Source of the DNA: Candidatus Kutchimonas denitrificans
Lineage (GTDB): Bacteria; Gemmatimonadota; Gemmatimonadetes; Palauibacterales; KS3-K002
Assembly (NCBI GenBank): GCA_011774835.1
Contig: JAACAK010000032.1
Span: 30,393-62,516, forward strand
Direction: 5' to 3'
DNA: 32,124 nucleotides
The translations under genes were made by a program, and so were the position numbers. This document shows, one piece after another, positions 22,518-30,900 of this stretch (positions are counted from its first letter, which is position 1; each line of letters starts with the position of its first letter). Below the pieces are notes generated by a model. It saw nothing but the letters and a program-made list of their open reading frames with translations, ran no database searches and was not told the origin of the DNA.

Positions 22518-24383
22518 CTAGTCCACGACACCATAATTGACTACGAACAGGTAGGAGTAGATGTCTCCATAGTTCGGGGGTATGGGATGCCCGGCGGGAG
22601 TGGCGACGCGGGCCTCCGCCGGCATGCCACGGAGCTCGAACGCGCTCACAAGGATCGCGTCGTCGGTCTCTATCTCCTCGATGTCGCTTACCTTGATCGC
22701 TTGGCGGTCCCCGTTCGCTCTCGCCAGCAGCGCAACGTAGACCCGTGCCTCCGCGCCCTCGCCCAGCTCCTGGGTTTCCGGCTCCGAGAACTCGAACCCA
22801 TCGTAGTGACCGGCATAGAACGTCTCGATCTCATCGGCCGTGAGTGGCAGCACGTACATGCGGACACGCAGCATCGGGTAGTCGCTGAACCGTTCGCGTT
22901 GGAGCTGTTGTTCCGCAAAGCTCTCACTATCCTCCGGCGAGAAGGTCGCCGACTCCGGTATCGGCACCGCCTCCATGTCGGCCAGCAACGTGTATATGGG
23001 ATGGCGCCCTCCCTCCGCCGGCCGCATGACGTCGAGCGCGCGCGGGTACCTCCGAGCCGCGACGAGGTACAGAGCCAGGGCCTCACGGTACGCGATATTT
23101 TCGGGCGCCAGCTCCACCGCGGCCTCCGCGGCCTCGATGGCCTCCTGGAGGTCCAGATGACGGTAGGCCATCCGCCCCGAGCTTATGTCGGGCACGCGTA
23201 TCCCATTGATCCGCGCCCTCCAGTAATGCGCCTCGGCGCTGGTTGGATCCAACTCCAACGCCCGGTCCAGCGCCGCGAGGAACGGCGCGTAACGAGCATC
23301 GTAGGACGGCGGCCCCTCCTCGCGAGAGATGACATCGGGCTGCGATACGGACGCGAACCTCCCGAGCCGGGCATACAAGATCAGCGCCCGCACATCGTCC
23401 GGATGCTCTTCCAGATGCGCTTCGAGGCCCGCGGCCGCCTGATCCAGTCTCGCCACGTTCGGCCGCTCCCACGTCACTCGCCCCGCCTCCATCGCCTCCA
23501 TTCTCTCCACCAACTCCGCGACCTCCTCGATGCCCGGGAGCGATCGAGATTCCGCGATCGTCGCCTCCAGATCCGGGCCCAGCAACGGCCTGCCCTCGTT
23601 CTCGAATCGACGGTTGGGCCCCAGCCGCTCGGCTGCCGCCCTGCCCGCCGGGTGGGGGAGCTCCAGCAGCCCGGCAATCGCCGGCGGCAGCTCGGTCAGC
23701 CGGTTCCCTCGCAGGTCGAGCGATCGCAACTTCGACAGCCGGCCGATCTCCGGCGGCAACGCGGTCAGTTGATTCCCTCCCAAGCCGAGATAACGCAGGT
23801 TTGTCAACTCACCGATCTCCGACGGCAGCCGAGCGATTCGATTCCTCACAAGTGACAGGTATCGCAGGTTCGTGAGCCTCCCGATGTCCGGGGGAAGCTC
23901 CGTAAGGTCCATTCCAACCAGTGTCAACCTGCGGAGGCCTCTAAGAGAGAAGACAACCGGCGGCAGACCATCAAAATCATTGCCGCTCAGACTCAGCTCC
24001 CGGAGATTCGTGAGGTTGCCGATCTCATCCGGCAGTTCGCTCAGACGGTTCGCGGATAGATCGAGCACCTGCAGGTTCGTGAGCTTTCCGATCTGGGCTG
24101 GTAACTCGGATATTCCGTAACCGGGGGCGCGGAACACCTGGAGATTGACGAGGGATCCGATCTCGGCCGGCAACGGCCGCCCCACGGTGCTCCTCGACCT
24201 GAACTCCAGCTTGTACACGCGCTCCGGTTCCCGCAGCGCTTCGTCCAACGTCGTGTACATCCTGGCGTCCGCTAACGCGGCGGAATCCAACAACGCGCCC
24301 TGCGCCAGGCCACTGCTGGCGGTGAGGAAGGCGAACACGGGTGTGAACAGGATTTTCTTGAGGTGGCGACCGTTCGCAGCCAT
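22518..24383 (-). CDS. Exported leucine-rich-repeat protein with TPR-like C-terminal half
   Basis: A 621-residue protein from the ATG at 24383, which has GGGAGG upstream. The signal peptide is about 1-28 (ILFTPVFAFLTASSGLAQ). Seven leucine-rich repeats of exactly 23 residues run from about 72 to 240, of the form LTNLxxLxLxxNxLxxLPxxIGxL, as in plant and bacterial intracellular-Ras-group LRRs. The second half has TPR-like helical pairs (FLAALDRALELDPTSAEAHYWRAR, EAIEAAEAAVELAPENIAYREAL). The C-terminus (about 470-620) is unassigned. An exported LRR-TPR protein probably serves protein binding. Confidence 0.85.
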   Translation of the reverse strand: MAANGRHLKKILFTPVFAFLTASSGLAQGALLDSAALADARMYTTLDEALREPERVYKLEFRSRSTVGRPLPAEIGSLVNLQVFRAPGYGISELPAQIGKLTNLQVLDLSANRLSELPDEIGNLTNLRELSLSGNDFDGLPPVVFSLRGLRRLTLVGMDLTELPPDIGRLTNLRYLSLVRNRIARLPSEIGELTNLRYLGLGGNQLTALPPEIGRLSKLRSLDLRGNRLTELPPAIAGLLELPHPAGRAAAERLGPNRRFENEGRPLLGPDLEATIAESRSLPGIEEVAELVERMEAMEAGRVTWERPNVARLDQAAAGLEAHLEEHPDDVRALILYARLGRFASVSQPDVISREEGPPSYDARYAPFLAALDRALELDPTSAEAHYWRARINGIRVPDISSGRMAYRHLDLQEAIEAAEAAVELAPENIAYREALALYLVAARRYPRALDVMRPAEGGRHPIYTLLADMEAVPIPESATFSPEDSESFAEQQLQRERFSDYPMLRVRMYVLPLTADEIETFYAGHYDGFEFSEPETQELGEGAEARVYVALLARANGDRQAIKVSDIEEIETDDAILVSAFELRGMPAEARVATPAGHPIPPNYGDIYSYLFVVNYGVVD

Positions 24384-24825
24384 CACGCTAGCCTCCCTAG
24401 TGCCGGGGGGACGGCGGGCGCGCAAGCGGCGGCCTCTCCGCTTCGACCGTGACTCCGAACGGGGCTCGCTGGAGCCTGGAGCGGGGTCCCTTACGTATGC
24501 CTAGCGCCCTCCGGTCACCGACGTAACGTTCGCCGTGCAATTGACCGCGGCAGCGCCGGGCATGGCCGAGCCCTCCCCCATGCGCGTCCCGGTCTGTAGG
24601 GGCGATTTGGTAATATTTATAATAACGATTCTCGACCATTTCCGCTCGCACTTCACCGTCGTTCCGCCAGCCGGCTGTGGCGCCAGGGTATAGATGTGGA
24701 CCAGCTTGCCGGCACCGCGGCCCCAGCCCGTTAGCGGGCGGCTCGAGCGTCGGCTACAGGATTCACGGTCGGTCGGCTTCTTCGCGCCATCCTCTCGTTG
24801 CGGTAAGACCTGCACGCCGGGCCAG
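24384..24825. other. Intergenic region upstream of the LRR gene
   Basis: An AT-rich island at 24610-24628 contains TATAAT on the plus strand and TATTAT/TATAAA on the minus strand, and may be the promoter of the leftward LRR gene. A leftward frame ending at 24501 crosses most of the gap but overlaps the upstream gene, has no ribosome site and resembles no family. I do not call it. Confidence 0.35.
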
Positions 24826-26946
24826 TTAGTTGCCTGACGCCAGGGCATCCCCGAGGTCCACCATCCAGAGCGAGCTGCCACGCTGGACCTGGGCCGGGTA
24901 CGCGATGTAGCGTCCGTCGGGCGACCGCTGGGTAAACCAGAACTCCGAGGTCTCGTCCTCCGTGATGGCCACGGGCTCCTCGCCCTCGTGGATCGGCACC
25001 AGCCAGACGTTGGTTTTCCCGGACGGCAGGCTCTGGGACATGATCGTCAGCGCCTGGCTGTCCGGCATCCAGCGGAGATCCCAGCCGACCAGGATCGGGA
25101 CTGCGATGAACCGGGGTTCGGAAGCCAGTTCGCCGTCCGGCGTCATGGCCAACAGGATGATCCCGGAGCCCTCGCTACGGAAGACCGAACCGGCGATCCA
25201 GCGTTCGTCCGGCGACCAGACGAGATCGGCGAACAGCGCCGGGACCCTGGCGAGCTCGCGGGGCGCCCCGTCGGGCCCCTCGGCCAGCATGACGGCCGTG
25301 GCATCGCCTGCGTTCTCGGTCCAGACCACGCGATCATCAGCGACGCCAATGACCGGCCGCATACCGGTTCCGAATGTCGACGGGAACGTGCGCAGCAAAC
25401 GAGAGGGGCCATCGAACGAAGCCGCGCGCAGCTCGACCCGCTCGCCGTTACGCTCCAGGTAGATGAACTCGTCTCTACTCGACGGGCCGCCGCCGCGGCC
25501 GGCGATCCCGACCAAGCGAAACTGGTAGAGCGAGTCGGTGATCTTGCGGGTTTGACCGTCGGCGGCCCTGGCGATCATCAGCGTCCTGAGCTCACTCTCC
25601 GGCACGGAGGTGACGTATGCGATGTAACGTCCGCTTTCAGATACGACGACCGGAGATTCCTGGCTGCTCATGCCCACCTCGGGAAGAACCGTGTACTCCT
25701 CAGCCGCACCGCCGTCCACCGGCGCGGCCATGATTGCCACCCGGCCGTCCAACTGGGTCTGGTAGATCACGCGTTGACCATCGGCCGTCCAGCCGATCGG
25801 CATGTCGTCAGAACGGGCATCACCCAGTTGGCGCGCTTCACCACCCGCGATCGGCAGCAGGTGAAGTGGTGATACGCTGTTGCTGGTCACCGCGACGATA
25901 TGTCGCCCGTCCGGAGCGAACCGCACGCCGTTCAGGTCGATCGCGTTCCCGGGAAGACGGACGCGGGCCAATGGGCGCCCATCCAGCGTGGTGATCACGT
26001 GGAGCGGCTCACCTGTCGCCGAGTCCTTGCCGTCTGCTTCGATCAGATAAGGTACGATGGGGCTCGCGTCCCCCGTGGGAGCATCTTCGACTTCCTCCAT
26101 GGTACCGTCGTCTACGGAAACGCGCATCCACTCGAGCGAGCCCCTCGGAGCCTCGGGCTCCCGCCGGGTGAAGTAGATGTACTCGCCGTCTCTCGACCAG
26201 AACTCGATGTAGTGCTGCCCCGGCAACCGCATCACGGTGCGAGCGGTGCCGCCCTGCGCCGGTATGACTCTCAGGGCCCAACCCATCTCGGCGCCCTCGC
26301 TGGCTCGGACGCGATAGGCGATACTCTGGCCGTCGGGCGATACCAGAGCCGGCCAGGCCGCGGACTCCAGCGTTACCCGCTGGGCCGGTCCCGCGGCCGC
26401 GCCGGTCTCCGGATCGATGGGTAACGTCATCACGCCATCGACCTCGGTCGAGGAGAACGCGATTCGATCCGATGTCGGGAACCAGTCCGGCGCGACGTTC
26501 CAACCCCCCGACGTCAATCGGGTGGGATCACCGCCATCGGCCGAGACGATCCATATGTCCGAGGCCGGGTCGCCCTCCGTTCGATAGTCCGCGAACGCGA
26601 TCCAGCGACCGTCCGGTGAGACCTGTGGAAACATGATGTCCAGGGTGTCCGAACCGAAGACCCGCGTATAGCGGGGCTCGATCTGTGGGACGTCCTCCGC
26701 GGATTCGGTCTGCGCACGCGCGTTCGGAACGCCGGCCGTCAGGGCGAGCCCGATCCAGAGAACCGCCAGCGCGTATCGCGATCGCCTCACGGTCGTTCGA
26801 TCTCGAGGAGTCAGGAGTGCCGCACACCCGACGCAAACCGCGCCCAGCAACAGGGCTCCGAGCACGGCAACCACCAGGCCGCCCAGGATGCTCACCAGCA
26901 GATCCATCCACACCAGGACCGGATTCATCGCGGCTGCCTCGCTCAT
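24826..26946 (-). CDS. Membrane protein with TolB/PD40 beta-propeller
   Basis: A 706-residue protein. The ATG at 26946 is chosen for its GGGAGGT site and because the 62 upstream in-frame codons look non-coding. Two transmembrane helices lie at about 10-45 and 58-75, separated by a short basic loop (RDRTTVRRSR), and ANARAQ-like sequence follows the second. Residues 90-700 contain many PD40/WD40-like repeats of the form SPDGRWIAFADYRTE and SPDERWIAGSVF, making one or two propellers on the periplasmic side. The same architecture is seen as the C-terminal half of some Ser/Thr-kinase propeller proteins, but no kinase domain is present. It lies next to the NtrC-kinase pair on the same strand. Confidence 0.82.
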   Translation of the reverse strand: MSEAAAMNPVLVWMDLLVSILGGLVVAVLGALLLGAVCVGCAALLTPRDRTTVRRSRYALAVLWIGLALTAGVPNARAQTESAEDVPQIEPRYTRVFGSDTLDIMFPQVSPDGRWIAFADYRTEGDPASDIWIVSADGGDPTRLTSGGWNVAPDWFPTSDRIAFSSTEVDGVMTLPIDPETGAAAGPAQRVTLESAAWPALVSPDGQSIAYRVRASEGAEMGWALRVIPAQGGTARTVMRLPGQHYIEFWSRDGEYIYFTRREPEAPRGSLEWMRVSVDDGTMEEVEDAPTGDASPIVPYLIEADGKDSATGEPLHVITTLDGRPLARVRLPGNAIDLNGVRFAPDGRHIVAVTSNSVSPLHLLPIAGGEARQLGDARSDDMPIGWTADGQRVIYQTQLDGRVAIMAAPVDGGAAEEYTVLPEVGMSSQESPVVVSESGRYIAYVTSVPESELRTLMIARAADGQTRKITDSLYQFRLVGIAGRGGGPSSRDEFIYLERNGERVELRAASFDGPSRLLRTFPSTFGTGMRPVIGVADDRVVWTENAGDATAVMLAEGPDGAPRELARVPALFADLVWSPDERWIAGSVFRSEGSGIILLAMTPDGELASEPRFIAVPILVGWDLRWMPDSQALTIMSQSLPSGKTNVWLVPIHEGEEPVAITEDETSEFWFTQRSPDGRYIAYPAQVQRGSSLWMVDLGDALASGN

Positions 26947-27106
26947 GCTGTCTACCTCCCGTCTGAGTTCCGTGTCAGCGCCTGAGGGCGCCGCTTCGAC
27001 GTCTCGATTGACAGGCAGGTGCGGTGCCAGAGTGGGGCGTGGACCTAAGTCGCTGTGGAGGAGACAGTTACGGTTTCCGGTCCGGACTGTGGGAGCCTGA
27101 AGGTGG

Positions 27107-28492
27107 CTACGAATCGTGGCCCCGATGGTCACGTTCCGTTACCATCAATCCGTGTCGGGCGATGAGCCGATCCAGCCGCGGTCGCGAGATTCCCAGGATT
27201 CGGGCCGCCTGGCGCTTGTTGCCGCCGGTCCGAGCCAGCACCCGCTGGACGTGGGCCCGCTCCACCGCGTCCAGCGTCGCGTCGTCGCCCACCGCCTCCG
27301 ATGCGGGGGACCCCTGGACGCCGACCGCTGATCCCAGCGACAGGTGCTCCTGCGTGATGGCCGGGCCACGGGCGATAACGACGGCGCGGGTCAGGGTGTT
27401 TTCCAGCTCGCGGACGTTGCCCGGCCAGTCGTAGGCGGTGAGGGCCCGCAAGGCGTCGTCGGCGATCAGGCGCACATCTTTGTGCAGGTCTGCCGCGATA
27501 CGGGTGAGAAGATGGTTGGCCAGCAAGGGTATGTCATCGCGCCGCTCGCGCAGCGGCGGCACCCAGATCTCCACGACCTGCAAGCGGAAATAGAGGTCGT
27601 CGCGGAAGTCCCCGCTCCGGACCCGTTCCTCGATGGACCGGTTGGTCGCCGCGATGACCCGGGCGTCGGTACGTCGTGTCCGCTCGCCGCCTACGGGAAC
27701 GAACTCGTGGTTCTCCAGCACACGGAGCAGCTTGGCTTGAAAAGGCGGGCTGACGTCGGCGATCTCGTCGAGGAAGATCGTGCCCGCGCCGGCCAGCTCG
27801 AAGCGTCCCTTGTGGTCGGCGACGGCACCGGTGAACGCGCCGCGCACGTGGCCGAACAGCTCCGATTCGAGCAGCGTCTCGGTGAGCGCCGTGCAGTTCA
27901 CCGCGATGAACGGCTCCTGCGCGTCGGCGGAATTGAAATGGATGGCCCGGGCGATGAGCTCCTTCCCCGTGCCGGTCTCGCCGCGGATGAGCACCGGCGC
28001 GCGATTCGCCGCCAGAGAGCCGATCAGCTTGTAGATCTCGATCATGCGCGGATCGCGACCGACCAACTGGTTCAGGGCGTACGGCTCCGCCGCTTCCGCC
28101 GACAGTTGCCGCGCCTGTCGCTTCAACTTGCGGTCCTGGAAGCAGCGCTCGATCAACAGGTCGATTTGATCCAGGTCGAGGGGTTTGACCAGGTAGTCGT
28201 AGGCGCCGGCTTTCATCGCCTCCATCGCGCTGCGCATGTCCTCGTGCGCGGTGATGACCAGCACATCGATGTCGGGGGTGGTGTCTCGCAAGCGCCGCAA
28301 CAGCTCCAGGCCGTCCATGCCCGGCATGCGCAGGTCGGTGATCACGAGCGCGGGATCGAACTCGGCCATCCTGTCCAGCGCCTCTTCGGCACTGGCCGCG
28401 GTAGCGACGTGATGACCCGAACGCGCCAGATGGTGCTCGAACGTGTCACGGATCGAAGCGTCGTCATCGACGACCAGGATTCGACGGCTCAT
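27107..28492 (-). CDS. Sigma-54-dependent response regulator (NtrC family)
   Basis: A 461-residue three-domain activator. The receiver (1-120) has the acidic residues in VVDDDAS, phospho-acceptor Asp53 in [12 protein letters not shown] and Lys103 in [10 protein letters not shown]. The AAA+ domain (about 140-370) has Walker A GETGTGKE (171-178), the sigma-54-contact loop GAFTGA (218-223) and Walker B IFLDEI. The C-terminal Fis-type HTH (about 415-450) has [19 protein letters not shown]. It drives sigma-54 promoters when phosphorylated by the adjacent kinase, whose stop overlaps this start as ATGA. No clear -24/-12 sequence was found nearby, so its targets lie elsewhere or were missed. Confidence 0.96.
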   Translation of the reverse strand: MSRRILVVDDDASIRDTFEHHLARSGHHVATAASAEEALDRMAEFDPALVITDLRMPGMDGLELLRRLRDTTPDIDVLVITAHEDMRSAMEAMKAGAYDYLVKPLDLDQIDLLIERCFQDRKLKRQARQLSAEAAEPYALNQLVGRDPRMIEIYKLIGSLAANRAPVLIRGETGTGKELIARAIHFNSADAQEPFIAVNCTALTETLLESELFGHVRGAFTGAVADHKGRFELAGAGTIFLDEIADVSPPFQAKLLRVLENHEFVPVGGERTRRTDARVIAATNRSIEERVRSGDFRDDLYFRLQVVEIWVPPLRERRDDIPLLANHLLTRIAADLHKDVRLIADDALRALTAYDWPGNVRELENTLTRAVVIARGPAITQEHLSLGSAVGVQGSPASEAVGDDATLDAVERAHVQRVLARTGGNKRQAARILGISRPRLDRLIARHGLMVTERDHRGHDS

Positions 28493-30258
28493 GGCTCGTT
28501 CACCCCGGGGTCCAGTGGGAGCATGACGACGAACTCGGCGCCGCGGCCGGCACGCGGAGGCTCGGCCAGGGTCAGCGTGCCCCCGTGCTCTTCGACGGTG
28601 CGCAGTGCGAGGGAGAGGCCCAGGCCGGTACCCGTTCGTTTCGAGCTGAAGAACGGTCGAAAGATCTCGTCGCGTACCTCGCTCGGAATGCCCGGTCCCT
28701 CGTCGGCGACCCGTATCTCGACCGCGTTCGCCCGGGGAATGCGTCGGGTCGAGACGCGTAGGGTCCCGCCGCCCGGCATCGCTTCCACCGCGTTCAGAAA
28801 CAAATTGAGCAAGGCGGCCTTCAGTTCCTCGACGTTACCTGTGATCGCGTCGCCCGCGCCTCGATAGTCGGTTTCGACTTCGATGCCCTGCTCGACCAGT
28901 TGCGGTTCCACGACCTCGAGGGCGTCCCTCACCAGCTCGCCAACGGTAATCGGCTCGCGCGCCGTCGAGCGCGGACGGCCAAGGCTGAGGACGCCGCTCA
29001 CCACCTGGTCGAGCCGCTCGATCTCACGCAGCGAGATCTCGACGGGTCGGGCCGACTCCGCGGGAATGCGACCGCTCTTCGCGTCGCGGGCCAGGCTCTG
29101 CAGGTTGAGCTTCAGGGACGTGAGCGGGTTGCGGATCTCATGGGAGATCTGTGACGCGAACGCGCCCACGGCCGCCATCTGACGGCTCGCTTCGATCTGT
29201 TTGAGCGTCTCGCGCAGCCTGGCGATCATGAGGCGGAAGGCCTCCGACAGTCGACCCACCTCGCCGCCGGCGTCCGATGGCAGCTCCGGGTCGAAGCTGC
29301 CGGCCCCGACCTGATCGGCGGCGGCGGCCAGCGCCAGCAGCGACCGGGTTTCGCGCCGCGTCATCAGGGTGAACGCGAAGGCGATCGCCGCGGCCACGAC
29401 GAAGACGATGATCAGGTTCCGGGCCCGCATGCGGGCGATGGGAGCGGCGAACTCGTCGGTGGATCCGGCGGCGAAGATCGTCCACGGTGGCTCTGCCAGG
29501 CTGGCGAAAGCGGCGACGCGGGTGGTGTCGCCTTCCCGGTAGACCAGGGTGCCATGCTCTTCCTCGATGAGCGACGGATCGACGTTCCAGCCATCCGGGC
29601 CCAGCAGCCTGCCCAGGCTCTGGCGGCGATAGGCGTGGCTCGGGTGGTAGAGCACCGTATTGCGGGATCGGTCGACCACGGTCGAGTAGCCGGTCTCGCC
29701 GAACCGTGCCGCCAACTGCTCGTATGGGAGCAGCTCGTCCAGATCGAGGGCCGCGTAAAGAGTTCCGACTTCGCGACCGCTCGGCTGGTCGTAGATCGGG
29801 CGCACTACCGACATCACGTCGGCCCGATAGGGCGTTGGGGCTCCGCCCAATACCGCGGACCGGTCGGAAGCGTTCATCGGAAGACGGTAGATGGCGGACC
29901 CGTTCGCATCTCGAAACTCGATCCGCGCGTAGTACGGACTCAAGACGTTCCACGCCTGACGCAGGTACGAGCCCGCGCCGTCCAGCGCCTCGTCCCGTGC
30001 GCTCGGGTCACCGTCGGTCAACGCCCGGTAGAGACGCTGCGTCTCGGCGTTCTCGGTGAGCAAGAGCAGTTCCGACTCGCGAAGGGCATAGCTCCGTCTC
30101 AATTGCGTGGCCGCACGTGCCGCGATTTCGTTCACCTGGCTCGCGATAAGCGCTTCCAGCGTCCGCATCGAGTACACGTAATCGAATATGCCGACAGCGA
30201 CGAGCGGCACGACGGCGCAGAGCGCGAAGAGTGTCAGGAACTTGGCGCGGAGTGACAT
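28489..30258 (-). CDS. Membrane sensor histidine kinase (NtrB-like partner)
   Basis: A 589-residue kinase from the ATG at 30258; a GTG 15 codons upstream (30303) is in frame, and neither start has a good ribosome site. TM1 is at about 6-28. A periplasmic sensor domain of about 250 residues follows, with a Cache-like look (IYDQPSGREVGTLYAALDLDELL, GETGYSTVVDRSRNTVLYHP). TM2 is at about 282-300, then a HAMP linker. HisKA contains ASQISHEIRNPLTSLKLNLQ with phospho-acceptor His373. HATPase_c has NLFLNAVEAMPGGG, DEGPGIP and GTGLGLSLA. It overlaps the NtrC-type regulator gene by 4 nt and is its cognate kinase. A small organic ligand is likely for a Cache domain. Confidence 0.94.
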   Translation of the reverse strand: MSLRAKFLTLFALCAVVPLVAVGIFDYVYSMRTLEALIASQVNEIAARAATQLRRSYALRESELLLLTENAETQRLYRALTDGDPSARDEALDGAGSYLRQAWNVLSPYYARIEFRDANGSAIYRLPMNASDRSAVLGGAPTPYRADVMSVVRPIYDQPSGREVGTLYAALDLDELLPYEQLAARFGETGYSTVVDRSRNTVLYHPSHAYRRQSLGRLLGPDGWNVDPSLIEEEHGTLVYREGDTTRVAAFASLAEPPWTIFAAGSTDEFAAPIARMRARNLIIVFVVAAAIAFAFTLMTRRETRSLLALAAAADQVGAGSFDPELPSDAGGEVGRLSEAFRLMIARLRETLKQIEASRQMAAVGAFASQISHEIRNPLTSLKLNLQSLARDAKSGRIPAESARPVEISLREIERLDQVVSGVLSLGRPRSTAREPITVGELVRDALEVVEPQLVEQGIEVETDYRGAGDAITGNVEELKAALLNLFLNAVEAMPGGGTLRVSTRRIPRANAVEIRVADEGPGIPSEVRDEIFRPFFSSKRTGTGLGLSLALRTVEEHGGTLTLAEPPRAGRGAEFVVMLPLDPGVNEP

Positions 30259-30362
30259 GACATGGCCATCTGGGCGGCAGCCGCGAGGGAGCGTGAGTTT
30301 CACCGCGGGTGCAACGTGCGAAAAATAGGCGCAATCGTTCCGTACGGCCAGCAGCGACTTCA

Positions 30363-30398
30363 GTGTTGGACGTTGGAGGTTGGACCTTGGATGTTCAA
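30363..30398. repeat. Degenerate GTTGGACG-word repeat, left block
   Basis: About four overlapping variants of GTTGGA[C/G]GTTGGA lie at the 3' end of the DUF2277 gene. The 9-mer TTGGACGTT (30366-30374) recurs inverted as AACGTCCAA at 30675-30683 on the other side of the gene. Confidence 0.55.
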
Positions 30399-30601
30399 CC
30401 CGCCTTCACGATCAGCCGCCTGAACATCCGCCGCGTCGCCGCCGCGATCTCGTCCACCGCCGCGTCGAACGCCGCCCGGTTCGCCCGCGACGGCACCCGG
30501 TAGCCGCTCACCTTGCGGACAAACTGCAGCGCCGCGTCGTGCAGCTCCTGGTCGGTGGGCGGCCCTTCCGGTCGACGCAGCTGTTTGATGTTCCGACACA
30601 T
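30395..30601 (-). CDS. DUF2277 family protein
   Basis: A 68-residue protein beginning MCRNIKQLRRPEGPPTDQEL, the diagnostic N-terminus of DUF2277. FVRKVSGYRVPSRANRAAFD and DEIAAATRRMFRRLI match the rest of the family. The ATG at 30601 follows GAGGGA. The family's function is unknown; the invariant MCRNIK start is its hallmark. Here it ends soon after EIAAATRRMF and lacks the basic C-terminal tail that I recall for longer members. It sits between two inverted short-word repeat blocks, upstream of the sensor kinase on the same strand. Confidence 0.9.
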   Translation of the reverse strand: MCRNIKQLRRPEGPPTDQELHDAALQFVRKVSGYRVPSRANRAAFDAAVDEIAAATRRMFRRLIVKAG

Positions 30602-30663
30602 GTCGTCCCTCGATCTTCCCAGGTCTCTTTCTCCACGAGTTGACACCAGAATCGAACTTAATT

Positions 30664-30742
30664 GTTGAACGCTCAACGTCCAACGTTCAAACTCTCGGCA
30701 GTTCCTCGATGTCGGATGTCCGATGTCGGATGTTCGATGTTC
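30664..30742. repeat. Degenerate short-word repeats, right block
   Basis: Two families lie side by side: GAACGCTCAACGTCCAACG-type words (30664-30690), inverted relative to the left block, and four variants of GATGTCG/GATGTTC (30707-30742). They fill most of the divergent gap between DUF2277 and the metalloprotease gene. Confidence 0.6.
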
Positions 30743-30819
30743 AGCCCCCCGCAGCGTTAGCCTGGCGACTGGAGGGTCCGGCCGGTTAGGGTTACCTTGT
30801 GCGACTGTTACCCAGGACA

Positions 30820-30855
30820 GTGGGGAGTAGGGAGTGAGGAGTAGGGAGTGGGGAG
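30820..30855. repeat. GGGAGTA-type purine-rich degenerate repeat
   Basis: About five variants of GGGAGTA/GGGAGTG in tandem lie 45-80 nt upstream of the metalloprotease start. The block resembles the other degenerate word tracts of this window in period and in its position near a gene boundary. Confidence 0.6.
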
Positions 30856-30900
30856 ACAGCCTCCCCAGTTGCCCGGACTCGACAACGGAGGTTAGTGGCG

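Noticed and set aside
24618-24623. TATAAT as a rightward promoter
   Set aside because: No rightward gene follows for several kilobases; the AT-rich island fits a leftward promoter at least as well.
24501-24881. 126-codon leftward frame between the PD40 and LRR genes
   Set aside because: It overlaps the PD40 gene, lacks a ribosome site and matches no family. Left as low-value frame.
30363-30855. CRISPR array
   Set aside because: The repeated words are 7-13 nt, degenerate and without regular spacers; no cas gene is present.
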